A DNA stretch of 64,000 nucleotides from Leifsonia sp. 71-9. Its GTDB lineage: Bacteria; Actinomycetota; Actinomycetes; Actinomycetales; Microbacteriaceae. The translations under genes and the position numbers were made by a program. The notes under the pieces were generated by a model, which was not told the origin of the DNA, searched no databases, and saw only the letters and a list, made by a program, of their open reading frames with translations. Positions 1-8,219 of the stretch are shown one piece after another; positions within the stretch are counted from its first letter, which is position 1, and every line of letters starts with the position of its first letter. The DNA is taken from contig NZ_MKVJ01000021.1 in NCBI RefSeq assembly GCF_001898805.1, forward strand, positions 300,506-364,505. The letters run 5' to 3'.

Positions 1-109
1 CGTCGTTCCGACGCTCTACCCGCGCCTCGACGACTTCCGCACCCTCGCCGAGCGCTTCGACCCCACCGGCCGCTTCCGCAACCCCTTCCTCACCCGCCTC
101 CTCGGCTAG
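1..109 (+). CDS. C-terminal end of an FAD-linked oxidase (partial)
   Basis: Only the last 35 codons are in the window; the reading frame enters at base 2 and stops at TAG 107-109. The tail has a run of the type AERFDPTGRFRNPFL, seen in this shape at the C-terminus of FAD-dependent sugar oxidases of the L-gulonolactone / D-arabinono-lactone / alditol oxidase group. The substrate cannot be told from so short a piece. It is convergent with purD, with a large palindrome between the two. Confidence 0.6.
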   Translation, partial: VVPTLYPRLDDFRTLAERFDPTGRFRNPFLTRLLG

Positions 110-117
110 CCGGCCCG

Positions 118-174
118 CGAGCACAGGAAAAGTGCTCGATTCCGCCCGGCTTTCGAGCACTTTTCCTGTGCTCG
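118..174. repeat. Nested palindromic repeat, family A copy 1
   Basis: Two 22-bp arms are perfect inverted copies around a 13-bp loop, and each arm is itself a small hairpin (GAGCAC, loop AGGAAAA, GTGCTC). A further inverted pair, CCGGCCCGCG at 110-119 and CGCGGGCCGG at 186-195, surrounds it. It lies between convergent genes, so it could act as a two-way terminator, although it has no T-run. The same arm sequence recurs at 56829-56885. Confidence 0.85.
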
Positions 175-199
175 GCGGCTGACTCGCGGGCCGGGTGGG

Positions 200-1453
200 T
201 CAGGAGACGCGGGCCGCGATGTCGGTGCGGTACTGGGAGCCGTCGAGGTGGATGCGGCCGACGGCCTCGTAGGCGCGGTCGCGCGCCTCGGCGAAGGTCG
301 TGCCGCGGGCGACGACCGAGAGCACGCGTCCGCCGGTCGCCAGCAGCGCGCCCGACTCGTCGCGGGCCGTCGCGGCGTGCGCGATGGTGACCTCGGGAAC
401 GCCCGCGGCCTCCTCCAGCCCGGTGATCGGGCGGCCGGTCAGCGGCGCCTCCGGGTAGCCCTCGCTCGCGACCACGACGGTCACGGCCGTGTCGAGCGCG
501 AACTCGGGGCGCGGCATCCCGGCCAGCGCGCCGGTCGCGGCCGCGAACAACAGCGACGACAGCGGCGTGACCAGCCGGGGGAGCACGACCTGGGTCTCCG
601 GGTCGCCGAAGCGGGCGTTGAACTCGATGACGCGAATGCCGCGCTCGGTCATGATGAGCCCGCAGTAGAGGAGGCCGATGAACGGCGTCTGCTCGACGGC
701 CAGCCGGCGGACGGTCGGCAGCGCCACGGTGTCGATGACCTCGTCGACGAACGTCTCCGGCAGCCATGGCAGCGGCGAGTACGCGCCCATGCCGCCGGTG
801 TTGGGGCCGGCGTCGCCGTCGAGGAGGCGCTTGTAGTCCTGCGCCGGGCTGAGGGGGAGGACGGTGTGGCCGTCGCTGACGAGGAAGAGGGAGACCTCCT
901 GGCCGTCGAGGAACTCCTCGATCAGCACCCCGCCCTGGGTGAGGTAGTGCTCCGCGTGGGCGAGCGCGGCGGCGCGGTCCTCGGTGACGAGCACGCCCTT
1001 GCCCGCGGCGAGTCCGTCGGCCTTGATCACATAGGGGGCGCCGAGGTCGTCGAGGGCCGTCTCGACCTCGGCGAGGGTCCCGGCGCGCACGGCACGGCCG
1101 GTGGGCACGCCCGCCGCCTCCATGATGCGCTTCGCGAAGGTCTTGGAACCCTCCAGCTGCGCGGCGGCCTTGCCCGGGCCGAAGACCGGGATGCCGCGGG
1201 TGCGCAGCGGGTCGGCGACGCCGGCGACCAGCGGGGCCTCGGGACCGATGACGACGAGCTCGATGCCGTTCTCGATCGCGTACTCGGCGACGGCGGCGCC
1301 ATCGAGCGGATCGAGCGCGGTGTCCACCGCGACGTCGGCCGCGATCCCCGCGTTGCCGGGGGCGGCGACGATCTCGTGACCCGCCTCCTCCGCGAGGAGC
1401 GCGGTGATGATGGCGTGCTCGCGGGCACCGGAACCGAGGACGAGAATCTTCAC
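200..1453 (-). CDS. purD: Phosphoribosylamine--glycine ligase (GARS)
   Basis: This 417-residue protein catalyses the second step of purine synthesis, joining glycine to phosphoribosylamine with ATP. The N-terminus ([14 protein letters not shown]) is the typical PurD nucleotide-binding start. The ATP-grasp region follows ([14 protein letters not shown], about residue 145; [10 protein letters not shown], about 220), and the C-terminal part has [12 protein letters not shown]. Length matches the family. The start is GTG at 1453, with a -10-like TAGCAT exactly six bases upstream, so the mRNA is probably leaderless. It is divergent from the gene at 1511, and purF and purM lie just beyond. Confidence 0.97.
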   Translation of the reverse strand: MKILVLGSGAREHAIITALLAEEAGHEIVAAPGNAGIAADVAVDTALDPLDGAAVAEYAIENGIELVVIGPEAPLVAGVADPLRTRGIPVFGPGKAAAQLEGSKTFAKRIMEAAGVPTGRAVRAGTLAEVETALDDLGAPYVIKADGLAAGKGVLVTEDRAAALAHAEHYLTQGGVLIEEFLDGQEVSLFLVSDGHTVLPLSPAQDYKRLLDGDAGPNTGGMGAYSPLPWLPETFVDEVIDTVALPTVRRLAVEQTPFIGLLYCGLIMTERGIRVIEFNARFGDPETQVVLPRLVTPLSSLLFAAATGALAGMPRPEFALDTAVTVVVASEGYPEAPLTGRPITGLEEAAGVPEVTIAHAATARDESGALLATGGRVLSVVARGTTFAEARDRAYEAVGRIHLDGSQYRTDIAARVS

Positions 1454-1459
1454 GCGACC

Positions 1460-1465
1460 ATGCTA
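1460..1465 (-). promoter_or_regulatory. Predicted -10 box of purD (leaderless)
   Basis: On the minus strand TAGCAT, then six bases, then the GTG start. This spacing puts transcription start on the start codon, and no Shine-Dalgarno sequence is visible. It follows the pattern seen at many genes in this window. Confidence 0.5.
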
Positions 1466-1510
1466 GAGGGCCGCGGTGAGTGCCCGCCGCCCCGGTGGGA
1501 GGATGGACGC

Positions 1511-1867
1511 ATGGCCCGAGCGAAGATCCCCGACTCCGAGGGCGGCCCCGCGGTGCGTGCGGCGCTCGCCGAGGGCGCCGACCGCAACACCACCGCGACC
1601 GCCGTGCGCTACCTCCTGCAGCTGCTGGCGGAGCGCGCGCCGGGCAACACCGTGGAGGTGCGCGTGCCGCCGTTCGGGGCGACCCAGTGCATCCCGGGCC
1701 CCCGCCACACGCGCGGCACCCCGCCCAACGTCATCGAGACCGACCCGACGACCTGGCTCGCGCTCGCCTCCGGCGCTCTGACCTGGGACGACGGCCTCGC
1801 CTCCGGCTCCGTGCACGCGTCGGGCCAGCGCGCGTCCCTCGACGGCCTGCTCCCTCTCCGCTACTGA
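1511..1867 (+). CDS. Sterol-carrier-family small protein
   Basis: A 118-residue protein of the actinobacterial 'sterol carrier family' type (resembling Rv0807) that sits beside purF in many actinomycetes. It has the conserved stretch RVPPFGATQCIPGPRHTRGTP near residue 50, and no signal peptide or membrane segment. The biochemical role is unknown; the name comes from weak similarity to SCP-2 folds. The ATG at 1511 was chosen because GGGAGGA lies just upstream. The constant position next to purF hints at a link to nucleotide metabolism, but that is inference. Confidence 0.75.
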   Translation: MARAKIPDSEGGPAVRAALAEGADRNTTATAVRYLLQLLAERAPGNTVEVRVPPFGATQCIPGPRHTRGTPPNVIETDPTTWLALASGALTWDDGLASGSVHASGQRASLDGLLPLRY

Positions 1868-1927
1868 GCGGGGGAAGCCGCTGCCGGGGTGGGCGTCCAC
1901 CCAGGCGGCGTAAGGGACAATGGACGC

Positions 1928-2302
1928 ATGACCGATAATCCGGAGGAGCAGGCGTCCGTCACCGAGGCGGAGGTGCGGGTGCACCGTTCGCCGCGCTACT
2001 TCCGGTTCATGCTCACCGGCGCCATCCTGTTCGCGATCGTCGCGCTGGTGCTGACGTTCGCCTTCCCGGAGAATCCGACGTACGACCGGGGCACGGTCTT
2101 CGGCTTCCTGCTCGCGATCTGCGTCGTCGTGGGCGTCGCACTCGGCTCCCTCGTCGCGCTGCTGATCGACCGGGCGACCTCCCGGCGCGCGCGCAGCGTG
2201 CAGGCCGATAGAATCGACGTGCACATCCCCGCGGAGGAGCCCGGCGACGAGCTGCAGAGCGACGAGCCGAAGAGCGACCGGCCCGCGACCCCCGAGAGCT
2301 GA
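1928..2302 (+). CDS. Small two-TM membrane protein of unknown function
   Basis: A 124-residue protein with two hydrophobic segments, about residues 29-48 and 60-82, separated by a short polar loop (PENPTYDRGT). The N-terminal tail is acidic and the C-terminal tail (from about 90) is charged and Glu/Asp-rich. There is no catalytic motif. It lies between the SCP-like gene and purF on the same strand, as an equivalent gene often does in Microbacteriaceae. The ATG at 1928 has GACAAT six bases upstream, so leaderless translation is likely. Function unknown. Confidence 0.8.
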   Translation: MTDNPEEQASVTEAEVRVHRSPRYFRFMLTGAILFAIVALVLTFAFPENPTYDRGTVFGFLLAICVVVGVALGSLVALLIDRATSRRARSVQADRIDVHIPAEEPGDELQSDEPKSDRPATPES

Positions 2303-2335
2303 ACATCACGACACACCTTGAGAAAGGGGTCCGCT

Positions 2336-3913
2336 GTGGCCGGAGGCGACGGTCTTCTCACCCACGATCTGCTGCCCGGTGAGAAAGGACCCCAGGACGC
2401 GTGCGGCGTCTTCGGCGTCTGGGCTCCCGGTGAAGAGGTCGCGAAACTCAGCTACTTCGGCCTCTACGCCCTGCAGCACCGCGGGCAGGAGTCGGCCGGC
2501 ATCGCGACCAGCGACGGCGACAAGATCCTCATCTACAAAGACATGGGTCTCGTCTCGCAGGTCTTCAACGAGAACGCGCTCAACTCGCTGACCGGCCACA
2601 TCGCCGTCGGCCACACGCGCTACTCGACGACCGGCGCCTCCAGCTGGCAGAACGCGCAGCCGACCCTCGGCCGCACCGCCAGCGGGACCGTCGCTCTCGG
2701 TCACAACGGCAACCTCACCAACACCGCGCAGCTCATGCAGCTCGTGCACGAGCGGTACCCGGAGCTCGACGGCGAGCTGACCCGCGGCAACACCACCGAC
2801 ACCGCGGTCGTCACCGCGCTCCTCACCGGCGACCTCGACCACACCCTCGAGGCGACGGCCCTGGAGGTGCTCCCGCGTCTGCGCGGCGCCTTCTGCCTCG
2901 TCTTCATGGACGAGCACACCCTCTACGCGGCCCGCGACCCGCAGGGCGTGCGCCCGCTGGTGCTCGGCCGCCTCGAGCGCGGCTGGGTCGTCGCGTCCGA
3001 GACCGCGGCGCTCGACATCGTCGGCGCGAGCTTCGTGCGCGAGGTCGAGCCGGGCGAGCTGATCGCCGTCGACGAGAACGGCCTGCGCACCACCCGCTTC
3101 GCGCCCGAAAAGCGCGCCGGCTGCGTCTTCGAGTACGTCTACCTCGCGCGTCCCGACACCACCATCTCCGGTCGCGGTGTGCACGAGGCCCGCGTCGAGA
3201 TGGGCCGCCAGCTGGCCCGCGAGCACGCCGTCGAGGCCGACCTCGTCATCCCGACTCCCGAGTCCGGCACCCCCGCCGCCATCGGTTACGCGCAGGCGTC
3301 CGGCATCCCGTTCGGGCAGGGCCTGGTCAAGAACTCCTACGTGGGCCGCACGTTCATCCAGCCCTCGCAGACCATCCGCCAGCGCGGCATCAAGCTCAAG
3401 CTGAACCCGCTCAAGGAGGTCATCAAGGGCAAGCGTCTCGTGGTGGTCGATGACTCGATCGTGCGCGGCAACACGCAGCGCGCGCTCGTCTCGATGCTGC
3501 GGGAGGCCGGAGCCGCCGAGGTGCACGTGCGCATCTCCAGCCCGCCCATCACCTGGCCGTGCTTCTACGGCATCGACTTCGCCTCGCGGGCCGAGCTCAT
3601 CGCGACCGGCCTCGGCGTCGAGGAGGTGCGCCAGTCCATCGGCGCGGACAGCCTCGGCTACCTGTCGGAGGACGGCATGATCGGCGCCACCGAGCAGCCG
3701 CGCGAACTGCTCTGCACGGCCTGCTTCACGGGCAAGTACCCGATCGAGCTTCCGGATGCGCACCACCTGGGCAAGAACCTGCTCGAGCGCCCGCAGGAGA
3801 CCGTCGCCGACACCGACACCGGTGCGGACGCCGCCTCCGACGGCTGCGAGCCGGGACCGGACTCCGAGTACGAGCGCCTGCTCTCCTTCGGGGACCCGGG
3901 CCGCCAGGAGTAG
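2336..3913 (+). CDS. purF: Amidophosphoribosyltransferase
   Basis: A 525-residue enzyme for the first committed step of purine synthesis (PRPP plus glutamine to phosphoribosylamine). A short propeptide precedes the nucleophile Cys in DACGVFGVWAP, as in the Bacillus-type enzyme that is cleaved to expose Cys. The glutaminase domain is followed by the PRTase loop VVVDDSIVRGNTQR (about 375-390). Cysteines that bind the 4Fe-4S cluster are visible in GCVFEYVY, WPCFYGID and LCTACFTGKYP. GTG 2336 was chosen over the in-frame TTG at 2318 because AGAAAGGGG lies just before it. purM follows 42 bases downstream. Confidence 0.97.
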   Translation: MAGGDGLLTHDLLPGEKGPQDACGVFGVWAPGEEVAKLSYFGLYALQHRGQESAGIATSDGDKILIYKDMGLVSQVFNENALNSLTGHIAVGHTRYSTTGASSWQNAQPTLGRTASGTVALGHNGNLTNTAQLMQLVHERYPELDGELTRGNTTDTAVVTALLTGDLDHTLEATALEVLPRLRGAFCLVFMDEHTLYAARDPQGVRPLVLGRLERGWVVASETAALDIVGASFVREVEPGELIAVDENGLRTTRFAPEKRAGCVFEYVYLARPDTTISGRGVHEARVEMGRQLAREHAVEADLVIPTPESGTPAAIGYAQASGIPFGQGLVKNSYVGRTFIQPSQTIRQRGIKLKLNPLKEVIKGKRLVVVDDSIVRGNTQRALVSMLREAGAAEVHVRISSPPITWPCFYGIDFASRAELIATGLGVEEVRQSIGADSLGYLSEDGMIGATEQPRELLCTACFTGKYPIELPDAHHLGKNLLERPQETVADTDTGADAASDGCEPGPDSEYERLLSFGDPGRQE

Positions 3914-3955
3914 GCCAGGGGGAGGGGCGGCCCCGTCGCCCGGTACGATTGGCGG

Positions 3956-5077
3956 GTGACCGAACCCACCGCATCCTCGTCCTCCTCCTACGCCGCCGCG
4001 GGCGTCGACACGGCCGCCGGGGACCGCGCGGTCGAGCTCATGAAGGCCGCCGTCGCCCGCACCCAGGGCCCCGAGGTCTTCGGGGGAGTGGGCGGCTTCG
4101 CCGGGCTCTTCGACGTCTCGTTCCTGAAGGACTTCCGCCGGCCGTTGCTGGCGACCTCCACCGACGGCGTCGGCACCAAGGTCGCCATCGCCCAGGCGAT
4201 CGACAAGCACGACACCATCGGCCAGGACCTGGTCGGCATGGTGGTCGACGACATCATCGTGGTGGGCGCGCGCCCGCTGTTCATGACCGACTACATCGCC
4301 TGCGGCAAGGTCGTGCCCGAGCGCATCGCCGCGATCGTCGCGGGCATCGCGGGCGCCTGCGAGGCCACCGGCACCGCTCTGGTCGGGGGCGAGACCGCCG
4401 AGCACCCCGGGCTGCTCGGCCCCGACGACTACGACGTGGCGGGAGCCGCCGTGGGCGCGGTCGAGGCCGACGAGCTGCTCGGCGCCGAGCGCGTGCGCGA
4501 CGGGGATGTCGTGCTCGCGATGGCCTCCTCCGGCCTGCACTCCAACGGCTATTCGCTGGTGCGCCACATCCTGGCCCAGCGCGGCATCGGCTTCACCGAC
4601 CACTCCGACGAATTCGGCGGCCAGGTGGGCGAGGCCCTCCTGGAGCCGACCCGTCTTTACACCTCCCCGCTGCTGCGCGTGCTGCGGGAGCCGTCGCTGC
4701 GCGGCGCCGTGCACTCGCTCAGCCACGTGACCGGCGGCGGCATCGCGGCGAACCTCGCCCGCGTGCTCCCGGTCGGCTCCTGGGTCGAGGTGGAGCGCTC
4801 GACGTGGTCGCCGAGCCCCGTCTTCCGCATCCTGAGCGACCTCGCGGGCAGCACGCTCGAGTCGTCCGAAGGCACCTGGAACCTCGGCGTCGGGATGTTC
4901 GCCGTCGTCGCACCGGAGGCCGCCGACGCGGTCGCCGCGGCGATCACGGCCGACGGCATCCCGACCTGGCCGGTGGGCACCGTCTCGACCTCGGCCCGCG
5001 ACCTCACCGGGTTCGAGCAGGGTGCGAAGGGCGTCGACGGAGGCGCGGTGCGCTTGACGGGTTCGTACGCCGGTTAG
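3956..5077 (+). CDS. purM: Phosphoribosylformylglycinamidine cyclo-ligase (AIR synthetase)
   Basis: A 373-residue enzyme that closes the imidazole ring of the purine precursor with ATP. Family signatures are TSTDGVGTKVAIA (about 64), the dimer/active-site stretch DLVGMVVDDIIVVGARPLFMTD (only its pattern is noted here), GGETAEHPG and THVTGGGIAAN-type glycine motifs in the C-terminal half. The start is GTG 3956, with TACGAT at 3944-3949 exactly six bases upstream, so it probably also has its own leaderless promoter despite following purF. Confidence 0.97.
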   Translation: MTEPTASSSSSYAAAGVDTAAGDRAVELMKAAVARTQGPEVFGGVGGFAGLFDVSFLKDFRRPLLATSTDGVGTKVAIAQAIDKHDTIGQDLVGMVVDDIIVVGARPLFMTDYIACGKVVPERIAAIVAGIAGACEATGTALVGGETAEHPGLLGPDDYDVAGAAVGAVEADELLGAERVRDGDVVLAMASSGLHSNGYSLVRHILAQRGIGFTDHSDEFGGQVGEALLEPTRLYTSPLLRVLREPSLRGAVHSLSHVTGGGIAANLARVLPVGSWVEVERSTWSPSPVFRILSDLAGSTLESSEGTWNLGVGMFAVVAPEAADAVAAAITADGIPTWPVGTVSTSARDLTGFEQGAKGVDGGAVRLTGSYAG

Positions 5078-5095
5078 GCGCCCCGCCACGCGCCC

Positions 5096-6067
5096 TCACA
5101 CCGGCGACGCGCCCGCGCCCTCCGCCATCGCGAGGAGGGTGCTCGCCGGCTCCTCCGGATCGTCGAGCGTGATCGCGAACTGGCGGTCGTCGTGCTGGGT
5201 GATCACGAGGCCAGGGCCTCGCCGGAGGATGATCGCCGATCGTCCCGGCATGACCCGGTACCCCCAGCCGCCCCACTGCATCGGTTCGAGCGTCGTGACC
5301 TCGATCGCCGCGATCTCCGCGGGGGCGATGCGCTTCAGCGGGATGCCCAGCAGCCCGGACGTGATGCGGAGGCCTCTCGCGTCGACGGTCACCCGGAAGA
5401 CGCAGAAAGCGGCGACGATCAGCACGACGGCGAGATAGACGACCGCCGTCCACCCCAGCGCGCCGATCCCATCGCGGGCGGCGGAAGGCGCGAAGAGCAC
5501 GACACCGAGGATCAGCAGCAGGGCCGTCGCGCCGAGGAGCAGCCGGGAGGTCACCGTGCGGCTCCACGGACGGGCGGGAAGCGACGCTGCTGCGAGCGGG
5601 CGGTCGGCGTCGGCCGACAGCTCGACCGGCGGAGTCGACCCCCGGGGCAGGAGTGCGAGCTGGACCAGGCCGTAGCAGGGGGCGGCGAGCGTCACCAGGG
5701 CCCAGGCGCCGATGCGGACCGTGAACGGGTCGGGCACATCGAGCGACGGGACGGTGCTCCCGAGCCACATGCCCAGCACGAGCGCGGCGGCGCCGCCGGT
5801 GAACGCGCCGGTCGCCCGGGGTCCCCATTCGCCCAGCCTCCCGGCGAGCACCACGATCGACCCGATGAGCGCGGATGCCGTGCTCACTCCGAGCAGCCAT
5901 CCGAGGAAGACCGGGGCGCTCGTCACCGCGTCGGCCGGTCCGCCGACGCCCCAGTGCGTGGGCAGGTGGGCGGGCAATCGGCCCTTCCACAGCATCCATG
6001 TCCAGAGGATCGTCGCGGCGGGCACCCACAGGGTCAGGATCGCCAAGGCTCTGCGCAGACCGTTCAT
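5096..6067 (-). CDS. DUF1648-type multi-pass membrane protein
   Basis: A 323-residue membrane protein. The first hydrophobic segment is followed by LPAHLPTHWGVGGPADAV, the hallmark of DUF1648 (a short domain in bacterial membrane proteins such as SdpI-like ones). Six or so further hydrophobic stretches follow up to about residue 240, then a soluble PH-like C-terminal part (RVTVDARGLRITSGL...). ATG 6067 is preferred over the ATG at 6100 because GGGAG lies about nine bases before it and a -10-like TAGATT lies upstream. The role is unknown; SdpI-like relatives take part in peptide-toxin immunity, but that is not shown here. Confidence 0.75.
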   Translation of the reverse strand: MNGLRRALAILTLWVPAATILWTWMLWKGRLPAHLPTHWGVGGPADAVTSAPVFLGWLLGVSTASALIGSIVVLAGRLGEWGPRATGAFTGGAAALVLGMWLGSTVPSLDVPDPFTVRIGAWALVTLAAPCYGLVQLALLPRGSTPPVELSADADRPLAAASLPARPWSRTVTSRLLLGATALLLILGVVLFAPSAARDGIGALGWTAVVYLAVVLIVAAFCVFRVTVDARGLRITSGLLGIPLKRIAPAEIAAIEVTTLEPMQWGGWGYRVMPGRSAIILRRGPGLVITQHDDRQFAITLDDPEEPASTLLAMAEGAGASPV

Positions 6068-6234
6068 CCGGAGTCTCCCATCGTCGTTGACAGCATGCAT
6101 AATCTAACATGGCAGCATTGCGAACCGCTCTCGGGCACGGCTGGTCGAGCGACGACGTCGCCGAGCCCCTCCTCGACCGACGCCCCCTGTTCTGGTCGGA
6201 GCGGCGCGCCGCCGTCTCTGGATAGAGTGACGGG

Positions 6235-7506
6235 GTGACCCGCCTGTCTGCCCACCTTCGCGTGGCGAGCGCGGCGGGCATCGCGGCGGTCGCCGCCCTG
6301 TTCGGAGCGGCGCCGGCGGCCCTCGCCCAGCCCGAGCCGGGCGTTCCCGCGGCCGGAACCGTCACTCCGCTCGTCGACTGCGTGCAGGATGCGCCGCTCG
6401 GCGCCGTCACGGCGCGCAGCGTCGTGCTGGGCTACCGTTCGACCGCCTCCGCGCCGGTGACGCTGCCCGCGGGCGGCGGCGAGAACGACCTGACCTCGGG
6501 CGCCGGGGACCGCGGCCAGCCGAGCACGTTCCTCCCGGGCGAGCACCACGGCACCGCCCTGCTGACCTTCGACGCACAGGCCGAGCCCGCCCTCGGCTGG
6601 CGGGTTCAGGGCGCGGTCCCCGCGATCGACGCCACGGCGCCCGCCTGCACGGACGCGACCGTCGTGACCCTGAACGCTCCGTCGAGCGCCGAGGCCGGCC
6701 GATCGTTCGTCACGACCGCCGCGGTCTCCCGGCTCCTGATGGGCGCGGCGGACGGCGGCTCCGTCGGCTTCTCGATCGACGGCGAGGCCGAGACGGTCGT
6801 CCCGGTCGCGGGAGGCTCGGCGCGCGCCGAGCTGACCGCACCGGCCGCCGGCTCCCACACCCTCGTCGCCCGCTACCTCCCCGCGGACGGCTCCGGGCTG
6901 AAGGCGGCGACCGCCTCCACGGTCCTGACGACCGCGGTCGCGAGCGGGCCGCTCTCGGTCGCCGCCAACAGCGTCGTCGCGGGCAGCACCTCCGCGGTCG
7001 TCGTGGTGACGCGGGCCACGGCGAACGGGGAGGCGACCGTCGACTACACGACCGCCGATGGCACGGCGCGGGCCGGAGCGGACTACACCGCGACCTCCGG
7101 GACCGTCGTCCTCGCCGACGGGGTGCGCGAGGCGAAGGTCCGCATCCCCCTGGCGTCCCGAGGCGCCGGCTCGCCCTCCGCGACGTTCTTCGTGCTGCTG
7201 CAGCGCGCGTCGACCTCCGTCGGGTCGGCGTCGGCGACGGTTCTGCTCCCCGCGGTGGCGACGCCGCCCGCGGCCGCGGCAGCCGGACCGGCTGATCCCG
7301 CCGCCGCCTCCCTCGCGATCGCGGGGCCGGGCGACTCCGACGGACCGGCGTCCGCCCTCCCCGTCGCGGACCCGACCGCACGGGCCGCCGGAGCCGCGGG
7401 TCAGGACCTCCTGCTCCTGATCGTCGGAGCCATCCTCACCGTCGGCGGCATCGCCGGGGTGGTGAGCGTCATCCGCGGCGTCACCCTCAGCAACGCGAAC
7501 GCCTGA
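6235..7506 (+). CDS. Secreted, membrane-anchored Calx-beta / Ig-like protein
   Basis: A 423-residue surface protein. Residues 1-31 form a signal peptide ending near ALAQP. A middle part (about 143-235) resembles a bacterial Ig-like repeat, and about 236-340 is a Calx-beta domain with the hallmark VDYTTADGTARAGADYTATSG. An Ala/Pro-rich linker leads to a single membrane helix near 390-415 and a short tail. It probably binds or adheres outside the cell; no enzyme motif is visible. The GTG start has TAGAGT six bases upstream (leaderless type). Confidence 0.75.
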   Translation: MTRLSAHLRVASAAGIAAVAALFGAAPAALAQPEPGVPAAGTVTPLVDCVQDAPLGAVTARSVVLGYRSTASAPVTLPAGGGENDLTSGAGDRGQPSTFLPGEHHGTALLTFDAQAEPALGWRVQGAVPAIDATAPACTDATVVTLNAPSSAEAGRSFVTTAAVSRLLMGAADGGSVGFSIDGEAETVVPVAGGSARAELTAPAAGSHTLVARYLPADGSGLKAATASTVLTTAVASGPLSVAANSVVAGSTSAVVVVTRATANGEATVDYTTADGTARAGADYTATSGTVVLADGVREAKVRIPLASRGAGSPSATFFVLLQRASTSVGSASATVLLPAVATPPAAAAAGPADPAAASLAIAGPGDSDGPASALPVADPTARAAGAAGQDLLLLIVGAILTVGGIAGVVSVIRGVTLSNANA

Positions 7507-7529
7507 CGACGCGCTCGGCGGCCGCCGGG

Positions 7530-8075
7530 TCAGCTGAGCGTCGTCACCACTCCACCGATGAGCAGGGCGACGACGACGGTCCAGCCGACGATCGCGACGC
7601 CCTGCCAGATCAGGATGCGCCCGCGCCCGACTCCCGCGGCGGCGAGCATCGTCGCGGTGAACTGGGTGGGCAGGAGCAGCGGTCCGAGGAGGCTCACTCC
7701 GGGAACGCCGTAGCGCTCGAACGCGCGCTGGAACTTCGCCTTCCGCGGTGAGACCTCCGGCGCCGGGTCGTCACCGACGCCCGGTGCGGGTTCGTGGCCG
7801 GCGGCGACCGCGGCGGCCTGCACCCGGGCCCGGCGGCGCGTGACGACGGCGCGACGTGCGCCCGAGCCGAGGAGGACGAGCACGGCGACGCAGGCGAAGT
7901 TGCCGATGATCGCGGCGATGATCGCGATGGCGGGAGTGATGCCGCCGATGATCCCGATCGTCGCCGCGCCCTCGCCCTCGACGAACGGGATCGCGCCGGC
8001 CGCGGCGACGATCAGCGGCTGGACGAGGTCGGGCACGTGGCCGACGAGGTCTTGGAGGGCGTCGACGAGGTTCAT
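7530..8075 (-). CDS. Small multi-drug export family membrane protein
   Basis: A 181-residue hydrophobic protein resembling the 'small multi-drug export protein' family (PF06695). The N-terminal half carries IPFVEGEGAATIGIIGGITP then a second membrane helix, an arginine-rich cytoplasmic loop (about 80-110), then GVPGVSLLGPLLLPTQFT and a last helix. Start ATG 8075 has GGAG about nine bases upstream. Drug export is only a family label. It is convergent with the gene at 6235 and divergent from the two-component genes at 8220. Confidence 0.7.
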   Translation of the reverse strand: MNLVDALQDLVGHVPDLVQPLIVAAAGAIPFVEGEGAATIGIIGGITPAIAIIAAIIGNFACVAVLVLLGSGARRAVVTRRRARVQAAAVAAGHEPAPGVGDDPAPEVSPRKAKFQRAFERYGVPGVSLLGPLLLPTQFTATMLAAAGVGRGRILIWQGVAIVGWTVVVALLIGGVVTTLS

Positions 8076-8188
8076 GCGGGTGCTCCGATCGGTCGGTGGT
8101 GCGTGCTCCTTCCGAGTCCATCGGTCGCGGGCGGCCGCCGGTAGTGTGCGGGCGTCACCGGTTCCCGGGCGTTCCGCTCGCGCCGCCC

Positions 8189-8202
8189 GTGACATTCGTC
8201 AC
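8189..8202. promoter_or_regulatory. Predicted response-regulator box (GTGACATTCGTCAC)
   Basis: An inverted repeat GTGAC-ATTC-GTCAC lies just before the -10-like TACGAT (8208-8213) of the histidine kinase gene. A close relative, ATGACATTCATCAC, lies upstream of the ABC exporter at 12233, which has its own DesK/DesR-type pair. Both therefore look like target sites of NarL/DesR-type regulators. Confidence 0.45.
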
Positions 8203-8219
8203 GCCCCTACGATGAACGG

